DNA of 26,884 nucleotides from Lingula anatina (taxonomy: Eukaryota; Brachiopoda; Lingulata; Lingulida; Lingulidae), in NCBI RefSeq assembly GCF_001039355.2, contig NW_019775347.1, positions 9,809 to 36,692 on the forward strand, read 5' to 3'. Position 1 is the first letter of the stretch. Each line of letters opens with the position of its first letter. The notes beneath the pieces were generated by a model, which was not told the origin of the DNA, searched no databases, and worked only from the letters and a program-made list of their open reading frames with translations. Below, piece by piece: positions 20,058 to 26,884 of this stretch. Made by a program: the position numbers and the translations under genes.

Positions 20058-22269
20058 TTTGCATCTCTACAAGGCGGTTAAGTAAGCAGGATAATTAATT
20101 GACTGGTTCACAAAGTTTCGTTTTTTCTTTCTGCTTAGACACTATGTTTCCACCTTGTGGGACTCATAAATGGTAAACTCTCCCTACTTGTTATGCAGTG
20201 CTTCTTAGAAACAGTGTTGTTTAGAATTTACAATAACCACATTCGCAAGGATAATCCCATAGCGCGGCATTTTGGTTTCGGGGTTTTGACCACAGCCCCC
20301 CACCACATATATGATCTTTATGTAATCTTTATATGATAAATGAGCCAGCCATGTGTTTCTTAACTCACAATAACACGTTGAAACATTTCAGGAAAGAGCA
20401 ATCGACACAGAGAATGATTTCAACAGATCTTTACCGCCAGATGTCGCTCCACCAGAGGTTAAAAAGATGGACTTCTTTGAAAAGTCGGATTCTGCTGTCC
20501 AACGCCTCGATATGCAAGCGATCGAGGTCAGTATTGTATGGCTTTATTTATTTATTTATTTATTTGAATGCGTTTCGATTATATGAATTTTCGCCATTCA
20601 CTTAACCACAGGGTATTCTAAGCCTTTTTTATCATCCAGATGCCGAAATGTAGTTTTTTTCCTGCATCTTATTATTCAACAATGCACTTATCTTTGTTTT
20701 GATTTAAAACAATAAAAAAAACCCCCAAAATATAATCTATCGGTGTGGGGCGTAACTTCATCCCTAAAAACAGATTTTTTAAAATTAAACAAAGACATTA
20801 TTTTGCTTTATCAACGATAAAATCTGAACAAAGACTTTTAAAACGAATCTTTGGCAGGATTTTGGAGTACTAAATGGTGTCATTAAATTGGCGTTGAAGC
20901 GGTGTTCGTAGGTTGTCAGGTAAAGGAGAAATTTGCGAAACCAATCTTTCAATATTTTATCACAAAGCCGCAATTATGACCTCACTCGTAAAATAACATA
21001 CGTGTAAATGTTAATTAATTAAGTCACTGAACACTAAAGATTTATCTATTATCCAAACGAATGTATGTGAGGCAGTTAATGAGGAGCTTTGGCAAAGGCT
21101 AACAGTATCCGTAACTAAAAGAAAAAACAAAAAAATGTTTCTTTTAGACTCTTCCTACCTCAAAACGCCTACATTAGTGAATGAACCTGTGCAGATGCCA
21201 AGACGAAATAAAACTTACAGAACGGTATACAAGTGTCAACGTTGACTGATTAAAATAAATCTATTTTATCTTGATTATTTAAATATCTATTGATATTCTT
21301 ATTTTTATTGATCAGTAATTTTATTTGAATTCTATTTATTGATCTAACGCTTCGTGCGTTGCCAGGGTAGATAATAAAGTTTGACCTTTAAAAAGGATGA
21401 AAGTCGATCACTGTGTGATGCAAGAACAAAACATGCTTGTATAAGTCTATAACACATGCCTTCTGGAGGAAAGCAGCCAGACGTGTCTTATTGTGTTGCT
21501 TTAGAAGAAATAACAATGAGTCCATTTGAAAAATATATACCTTCAGCAATCAAAACATAGATTTGCCACAAAGTCTTATTTTAAGTAAGGTGTGTTGAAG
21601 AATCATGTTCTGGAAGTGGACAGAAGAAGCTAGTTTTATAAGGGGCGTACGTCAGTGAAACCATTGTACGAGAGGGTATAGCAGCCTTTGACAGGAATAG
21701 TTGTCCGCTAGTGAACCATATACAGTTCCCCATTTAATTTTGAACAGGTGACATTCGCCCCACATACTAACCCCAATACTCCGACTAACCCTAATCTGTA
21801 CTAGCCTTATGAGAGTCCTGACTTCCATTCCTAGGACTACCATTCCTGTCACACCGGCTAACCCTAACCTGTACTTATCATATGGGAACCTGGACTTCCA
21901 TTCCTAGGACTACCAGTCCTGTCACAAAGCCAAGCCAACCGTATGGCTGGTACTCTCTGACCACAGGGTGCGCTAGTATTCTGGTACAAAATTGTTGAAA
22001 ACCCAACAGTGTGATTCTGTACAGTATTTTAGTGGGGTTGTGATATCAGAGGGTATATGGTGGGGTGGGTGGGTGGGGGGGTTGGCTGGGGTGAGGTGTA
22101 ATCTACACAGGGTGGCAGATGGAGGTTGAGATAAAATATGTTCTGTTTGGGCTTAATAACCAGGCTAAGAATTATCAGTACATCGGCTGAATACCCTACG
22201 AGAGCAACGAGAGGAGGATGAAGAGTTTTTTTTTTCTATCCAGGACAGTAGGGAACTGTGAGACTAAGC

Positions 22270-22306
<37 letters not shown>

Positions 22307-25300
22307 GGAGGGTTGAAATAAAAATGTTTGGTTTGGACTACCTACCAAGGCTACGGATTCTCCGTCCACCAGCTGACTACCCAATGAGAGCGACGAGTGG
22401 AGTTGGGAGGGGACAGGATTTATCTATCCAGGACAGGGGTGCTGTGAGACCAAGAATTTCCTGCTTCGTTTACCTACCAAGGTCCAGAAAAGATGAACCT
22501 TTATTATGTGTACAGCAGCAGAAAGCTCTGCCAGGGAGACGCTACGTTTGTTACGTCGTCAGCTGTAGTTCATTAAAAAATCTCACGAATCCTCACGAAT
22601 CCTGAAATTTGTCGATTCCTGGCGATTCGTGGGATTCGTGGTCTGTGTGAAATAGGGGCATAATCCAATTAAAAAGATTTGTTCCGTTAAGACATAATTT
22701 TAAACTCTGACAAACCGTACAGCCAAACTCGACTTTTGAAATAAATTAAAATGAACAAAAAAAAAGCAATATTTGAATATATATAAAAAAAAAAAAAAAA
22801 CAATGAAATGTTTCATAACTATGAAATGCGACAGACATATCTTGTTGAAAACATTTTGACGTTGGCGACGCAAACAGGAAATGTGGCTTCTGTGCACATA
22901 TCCCCAGTGAAATTCATAACCGTCGTTACAAGCTATTGCTTCAATTTTAGTAAAAATCTGTCAGTATTCATCACCAGACCAAATGTTAGTGAGTGAGACG
23001 TCTGCACCTGGGCATTATGGCCAATTTTGTGACTTTTTTGTTGTTTTGACAAAGTCACGCAATTAAAACAGCAGTTCCACTCTACGACGAGATTGACTCA
23101 CTTTCCTTACCAGGCGTTCATTCGTATATTCTCTTGTAATAAATAAATAAATAAGTAAATAATTACAATGGGCTTAATTGTAGAGAGAAGGATTTTTATC
23201 ATATTGTTACATTTTTACATTATTCATGCTTCTTGATATCCTTGGGGACAGGTTGTTTTCCTTCTTCAAGCGGGGTATGACTAAGACTTTTTTACTATTG
23301 TTATTAAAGGTTGCGAAATCCGACGATTTGACTACATTTACAGACCTTGTAAGGAACCTAACCAAGGACTGCTGTAACGAATTAGAAAAAGCAAGGTACT
23401 AATCATTCTTATTATTTAACATTACTGAAGGTCAGCATTGAATTCTGATATCTGTTTTATTTGATTTTATTTATTTTGATTTTAATTAATTTTAATTTTA
23501 ATCTTATTTATTTATTATTTTCCTGAACAAACACACACTGAGCATGATTGCAATTGCATATTAGAAAAATGACTGATTTTTTTAAAGAACATTTGCCTAT
23601 TTTATCTCATATAATACTTAGTGAAATTCTTAGGGCAGATGCAACATCATTGATTTTAACATTTCTTTAATCTGTTTTTGCGCTGTCTAAACCAAGGTGC
23701 ACGTTTGTTTAACGTTGTTAATGTTACATGCTTTCAGAGCCATATTCCGTTGGATTACCGTAAAGAACCTGAACAAGATGGAGTTCAGCGATGACCTTGA
23801 CCCAGACACTCCCCTGGGACTGCTTAGAGGGATCAAACTGGGGATTGAAAGTTATCATGTTCTTTTTAAACGACTATGCAGGTAAACCTCAGTGCCTCTT
23901 TTGTCTCATGAAACTCTATACCACTTTCAGTGAAAATTTTATTCGAGGAAACCACCTGCAACGTCGAGGGTGGGCTAAACTGTATTCTGGATTCTGGGTT
24001 GGGGGGGAGTTGGCATAGCAAGTACCCCTCAATCTTATCTTTGGTGGTATCCACCTCTTCTTCTTATTTTTCTTGAACTTCTTTTCTTCTTCTTTTCTTT
24101 TCTCAAGGAAACCCTGTGCCCTCATTCTAACAGTGAACTGAATGTATCCGTCGAGTCTTTCTTCATTATGACTGCTTATTTTCGGGGATTCAATTAAATT
24201 GATGTAACTTTTTATTATTTATTTTTGTCATTTCAAAAACATTTTTTTAGACATTTATCTAGTCTTTGTTCCTTAAAGCTGCCTTTTTTCGGGAAGTCAA
24301 TTAAAAGTCATTGTTATTGTTTTTATTTTTTATATTAGTTACGCTGGAATTCACTGTGAGATCATCCGTGGGTACTCGAAGGGTTCTGGCTACAAGGCTG
24401 GTCGTAAAATGTCCAGGCGCTTCAGAAATTCCTGGACAGCGGTCTGCGTGGACGGGTCTTGGCACTTCATCAACTGCCAATGGGGTGCACGATTCACCAG
24501 GGGGAAACATTTTGAGGACGAACTAGGTCAAGGTCAGATCACATCACCAGGTCAAGGTCAGGGGAATGTCATCAACGAAGAGCTTCAATATCGGTGTGAG
24601 GAGTTTTATTTTCTCACAGACCCCGAAGATCATATTTTTGAACATTTTCCGGACGACAAAAAGTGGCAGCTAATGGAGCCTGCCATTTCCATGGAGGAAT
24701 TTATTAGACTCCCGGTGGTAAAGGCGCCATTTTTTAACAAAGGCCTGCGCTTCGCAACCCGGTACATATCGATTCTATGGACGCACTCCGGCAGGGCTGA
24801 GGTGAGAATAGGAGTGCCGAATGCCAGTCGGGCAGACTTTGCCGCTAAAATTGACCCACACCACCCCCCGTCTGCAGCTAGTCGAGAATCGGGGACAGGA
24901 AGCGTTCTTTGTCGAAGAATCGACAACGAGGTTCTTTTCACTGCCAAAGTCCCACAACCAGGCATATACTTTTTGAAAATATTCGTAGCAGACGACCCTT
25001 CGACCACCATGGAATGCGCATGCGTGTTTCAGATTAACTGTACTGACGTCGACAAATCTTCTAGCAGACGTCATTATCCAAATGTACACATTTTGGGTGC
25101 CACTGCACATGCCAAGGGCTTGGGCATTTCTCCTGTAGCTCGTTTTGACCCATACGTTGTACATGACAAAGAAAGTGATTATTGTTTTCGAATACTTACA
25201 AAAAGAAACTGCCGAATTTCGCATACTTTCGTATATTTTGGGAAATCGGTGTCGTCCGCTCTGGAGAACACTCAGTTCGCCATGATCTACGAAAAAGACC

Positions 25301-26770
25301 CAGATCACGTGGGATTCAGATTAAGAATGATAAAAAACGGATTTTACATGCTTTCTGTTTTCGCTGCGGAATTAGACTTGAATGTATCCCAAATCTCAGT
25401 TTCGCAGTCGGCAGTGGAAGACCAATTTGAGTGTGTTTACCGCGTGCTTGTTCGCTGCTCTGTGCCGTCTATGGAACAATGCCCCTTGCCCATCGCGTTA
25501 GGGCGCTGGGATGTAGGGGTTTTGGTCAGCACTAGATCATATACGGCAGCGGGACGGAAGTGAGTAATCCAACATGGCGGTCCCTAGCGACGAGATGCTA
25601 AGGCTGACGGTCGAATGTTGTAGTGCCGATCAAAACACAGTTCAATTGTTTTTTTTAATCGTATAATAACTAGGAATATAGCATATAATTTTTATTTACT
25701 TTTTAATTTATCTTTTTATTTTTTAATCGTATTATACCTGGGATTTTGTAAACTTTGCGATTTAAATAAAGTAGATGAGTTCCATCTCCTGCTAGAGTGC
25801 AAAGCATACATGTATGATTCAATACGTGAGGGCAGCTGTCAGAGTTCCTACCCCTAGGCGACTTCAGCTTTAATGAACTGTATAATTTTCTTATGGGTGC
25901 TCAAGACTTAAATATTCTTAGAATGGTTATGCGTTTTGTAAATAGAGTAGATGCTTCCAACAATGGGAACAAACTCTCTCTTATCGCCTGTAGATTATCA
26001 TTACACATTTTATATATATCACTTTATAAACTCATTTATTAGTATTATTATACATTTATCTAATTGGGTCTAAATGCGTTTCCACGTCCTGCAAATTTAC
26101 GTATCTGTAGCTGGAGTTGTCTGTTTTACCTCTATGATTGTACTTTGGCCCATTTTTAAACACGTATTCATCTATATCGCATCAAAATCATATGTATATT
26201 TATTCATTTACTTGTTTGTACTCTGCTATAGTTAGATGTACTGTCTTTGATTGTACCTTATTTGTGAAGGTGTATCAATAAAGAATCCCTAGGGATATAG
26301 CATACATGTATATTTTCCTAGATATTTTGCTGTAAAACTACATCCTATAAATGTCTCGGCGGCGCCACTCGGAACTACTCGAATGTCTCCGCACTCGACA
26401 ATAAGTATGGTTAGTATGGAGCTTGCGGAATGAGCCGAGGATTGCCGATTGCGGCGGCGCTGGGGGCCGCCATGTTGGATTACTCACTTCCGTCCCGCTG
26501 CCGTATATGATCTAGTGCTGACCGGTTCTCCATCACCCTTTCACGGGGGTCCTTGACGCCGGAAGCCTGATTAGTTTCAAACTTCAGGTTCCAGGAGCGC
26601 TGCAGGTCTCCGCCATGGTGAACCGGAAATGGCAACCGTTGCCTAGCGACGGGGACACGTGGGATGGAACAGTTTATACAGGAGAAGGTCCCGGGAAGTT
26701 GAAATTGTGCGCCAAGTATGACGAATCAAGGGGGAAATATATCCCTCTGTTTGAGTACACCGTAATCTAG
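17465..26770 (+). CDS. KY/hillarin-like transglutaminase-fold protein, coding sequence disrupted
   Basis: Segments are 17465-17623, 17991-18445, 20392-20526, 23310-23395, 23738-23881, 24339-25523 and 26524-26770. GT/AG borders and phases agree, and the intact form would be ~801 residues. The N-terminal third is acidic and coiled-coil (DDDDDD; DERMQELMRSLEQQEQEEL). Family landmarks follow in order: KARAIFRWIT, LFKRLCSYAGIHC, RGYSKGSGYKAG, NSWTAV, WGAR, FYFLTDPEDHIFEHFP, WQLMEPAISMEEF, KAPFFNKGL and a C-terminal W-DGTVYTGEGPG segment. KY and hillarin act at the muscle Z-disc or cytoskeleton; the role here is inferred only. The Cys-His-Asp triad appears lost. Two breaks exist: a missing base near 18414 and a 1-kb element at 25524-26523. 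I cannot tell allele, pseudogene or assembly error apart. More 5' exons may exist. Confidence 0.82.
17991..18445 (+). CDS. KY-like gene, coiled-coil exon with frameshift
   Basis: The acceptor AACAACAG|GAAGAAG opens a frame (EEDSLFKKFHLQKEARMKKL) with an Asp run and a Gln/Glu/Leu heptad-like stretch. In the sequence as given, TGA at 18432-18434 ends it. One added base near 18414 gives KEMLSLIAEK to the donor GAGAAG|GTTAGA at 18445, in phase 0 to match the next exon. Confidence 0.68.
18617..19440 (+). mobile_element. Dispersed element with GGGGCAAGTTGGACC termini, copy 2
   Basis: The left end has CAGGGCAAGTTGGACCCCAG. The right end (~19376-19432) has the inverted form GCCAACTTGCCCTGACCCTG plus further copies. 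An internal pair lies at ~18985 and ~19009. The left ~470 bases match the inverted copy at 4805-5247. There is no ORF; it is probably a non-autonomous DNA transposon with short multiplied TIRs. Confidence 0.6.
20017..20060. repeat. (ATTT)n microsatellite
   Basis: A tetranucleotide array in a KY-like intron. Confidence 0.93.
20392..20526 (+). CDS. KY-like gene, linker exon
   Basis: The acceptor AACATTTCAG|GAAAGAG and donor ATCGAG|GTCAGT bound exactly 45 codons, phase 0. It encodes ERAIDTENDFNRSLPPD, then KKMDFFEKSDSAVQRLD, which resembles the F-E-x-x-D segment that precedes the transglutaminase-like domain in KY relatives. Confidence 0.75.
21148..21224 (+). other. Candidate alternative exon of the KY-like gene
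   Basis: TTCTTTTAG|ACTC to AGAACG|GTATAC bounds 77 nt that are open in one frame (SSYLKTPTLVNEPVQMPRRN). Its end phase fits the next exon. Its start phase fits only if the previous exon used a donor four bases on (GTCA|GTATTG). No homology is recognised. Confidence 0.25.
21781..21926. repeat. Two-copy 73-bp tandem repeat
   Basis: Both units (21781, 21854) start CCGRCTAACCCTAAYCTGTA and contain CTTCCATTCCTAGGACTACC. Each has a single telomere-like CTAACCCTAA word, too little to call a telomeric relic. Confidence 0.8.
22121..22452. repeat. Two diverged direct copies, ~186-bp period
   Basis: 22121-22265 and 22307-22452 share GGTTGARATAAAA, GAGAGCRACGAG and CTATCCAGGACAG in order. An (AAT)n array fills the space between them. 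The ORFs here are spurious. Confidence 0.7.
22270..22306. repeat. (AAT)12 microsatellite
   Basis: A pure trinucleotide array between the two diverged direct copies. Confidence 0.95.
23310..23395 (+). CDS. KY-like gene, start of transglutaminase-like domain
   Basis: 86 nt between TTATTAAAG|GTTGCG and GCAAG|GTACTA, leaving two bases. It encodes VAKSDDLTTFTDLVRNLTKD and a Glu-Leu-Glu-Lys-Ala helix leading into the conserved RAIFRWIT of the next exon. Confidence 0.8.
23738..23881 (+). CDS. KY-like gene, RAIFRWIT exon
   Basis: The acceptor GCTTTCAG|AGCCATA completes Arg, then AIFRWITVKNLNKM and LGLLRGIKLGIESYHVLFKR, ending TGCAG|GTAAAC in phase 2. The position where family members carry the nucleophile Cys (x-C-x-G-Y-A-x-LF) reads Gly-Ile-Glu-Ser-Tyr-His. 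Confidence 0.85.
24339..25523 (+). CDS. KY-like gene, main exon, cut by an insertion
   Basis: The acceptor TATATTAG|T completes Ser and opens YAGIHCEIIRGYSKGSGYKA. It contains the His and Asp regions (FRNSWTAV, INCQWGAR), the FYFLTDPE block and two beta-rich repeats. Host coding sequence reaches 25517; 25518-25523 is the left target-duplication copy. Reading on into the element adds ~14 foreign residues and stops at 25561-25563. The insertion GQGQITSPGQGQG follows the WGAR block. Confidence 0.88.
25524..25580 (+). repeat. Left terminal inverted repeat
   Basis: 57 bases, identical to the right TIR in reverse complement. It contains AACATGGCGG, a YY1-like word, and an in-frame TGA that ends the interrupted host frame. 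Confidence 0.92.
25744..26290 (+). pseudogene. LINE retrotransposon 3' tail, decayed
   Basis: From 25747 one frame reads CKLCDLNKVDEFHLLLECKA, the C-x2-C...H-x4-C knuckle found near the C-terminus of many animal LINE reverse transcriptases. After a stop at ~25855 another frame reads FNELYNFLMGAQDLNILRMV and RFVNRV, matching the usual closing helices of these proteins. At least one frameshift separates them. A CAATAAAG at ~26276-26283 resembles a LINE 3' end. It lies wholly within the TIR element. Confidence 0.62.
26467..26523 (-). repeat. Right terminal inverted repeat
   Basis: A 57-base reverse complement of the left TIR, ending ...CTAGTGCTGACC just before the right target-duplication copy. 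Confidence 0.92.
26524..26770 (+). CDS. KY-like gene, C-terminal coding segment beyond the insertion
   Basis: From 26525 an 82-codon frame including TAG (26768-26770) encodes VLHHPFTGVLDAGSLISFKL, then LQVSAMVNRKW and TWDGTVYTGEGPGKLKLCAK, ending EYTVI. This is the typical closing beta domain of KY/hillarin proteins (W-x-G-x-V-x-TG...). It has no start or acceptor of its own at its left edge; it is the same exon continuing after the element. Confidence 0.82.
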
Positions 26771-26815
26771 CTGAAAGATGGTAGAATAAGACCGTTCAAT
26801 TTAAAACGTTTTTAT

Positions 26816-26821
26816 AATAAA
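26816..26821 (+). terminator. Poly(A) signal of the KY-like gene
   Basis: AATAAA lies 46 bases past the TAG at 26768-26770. This supports 26524-26770 being the true gene end. Confidence 0.6.
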
Positions 26822-26884
26822 ATGTTGTGAAGTCAACCCGTCCCAATGCACCAGATCCCCTTACAATACACGGCTAAGGGCAGA

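Larger units (their letters stand above)
18446..20391 (+). other. KY-like intron with a GGGGCAAGTTGGACC element
   Basis: No further exon is supported. The intron contains the dispersed element at 18617-19440, AT-rich DNA, and an ATTT array at 20017-20060. A consensus donor (CAGAG|GTAAGT) near 19721 has no open frame before it. Confidence 0.55.
20527..23309 (+). other. KY-like intron with two small tandem duplications
   Basis: Apart from the candidate exon at 21148-21224 nothing coding is supported. It holds a 73-bp repeat (21781-21926), a ~186-bp repeat (22121-22452), an AAT array, A runs near 22785-22800 and a short AAAT array near 23140. Confidence 0.55.
25524..26523. mobile_element. 1000-bp DNA transposon with perfect 57-bp TIRs inside the KY-like coding exon
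   Basis: 25524-25580 is exactly the reverse complement of 26467-26523, beginning GGTCAGCACTAGATCATATA and reaching CATGGCGG. Weaker inverted similarity extends inward. The flanks GGTTTT (25518-25523) and GGTTCT (26524-26529) form a 6-bp target duplication with one mismatch. There is no transposase ORF, so it is non-autonomous. The interior holds a LINE 3' tail and a GC-rich right part. Confidence 0.85.

Noticed and set aside
21781-21926. Interstitial telomere repeat (CTAACCCTAA)
   Set aside because: Each unit has a single word only, inside a 73-bp repeat; there is no array.
24630-25308. Minus-strand ORFs of 126 and 177 codons
   Set aside because: They are antisense to the well-supported KY-like exon and resemble no family.
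25524-26523. The TIR element as an ordinary intron
   Set aside because: No canonical donor/acceptor pair lies at its ends. The only AG near its right end leads into an in-frame TGA, and the reading frame closes exactly at a target duplication instead.

Overview
This is animal nuclear DNA, not bacterial. It is AT-rich, with GT/AG introns, AATAAA signals, many microsatellites and several families of short transposons. Two of the three genes belong to animal families: a KY/hillarin-like transglutaminase-fold protein, and a secreted protein with the domain of sponge short-chain collagen C4. The repeat content and repeated TACATGTA words suggest a marine invertebrate, perhaps a lophotrochozoan or basal deuterostome; the species cannot be fixed from the sequence. 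Four single-N gaps (6946, 8964, 12225, 16141) mark contig joins. At three of them the same sequence lies on both sides, which suggests unmerged allelic contig ends.

Layout. (1) 1652-6302, plus strand: a three-exon gene for a 202-residue protein I do not recognise, with a possible filamin-like C-terminal fold. Its phases agree through a 41-nt middle exon. Its 3.8-kb second intron holds three adjacent foldback MITEs, (TA)n and (CT)n arrays and part of a dispersed repeat. (2) 6303-13723: no gene seen. It holds gap-flanking duplications, a 183-bp MITE with an AACGA target duplication, GC-rich dispersed repeats, tRNA-like SINE sequence, and an array of ~145-bp units ending in a Helitron-like hairpin. 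(3) 13724-15838, minus strand: a four-exon gene for a 310-residue secreted protein (signal peptide, acidic and coiled-coil stalk, RHRR site, ten-cysteine C4-type domain) with a TATA box upstream. (4) 17465-26770, plus strand: a seven-segment KY/hillarin-like gene.

The KY-like gene is the most interesting locus. All three residues expected for the Cys-His-Asp triad appear substituted, so it would be a pseudo-transglutaminase. A one-base deletion near 18414 breaks the coiled-coil exon just before its donor. A 1000-bp element with perfect 57-bp terminal inverted repeats sits in the last coding exon. Removing the element and one copy of its 6-bp target duplication rejoins the frame exactly and runs to a stop followed by a poly(A) signal. 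The element carries the 3' tail of a LINE.

The three genes show no clear shared pathway. I found no operon-like or multi-gene system, and no rRNA or CRISPR.
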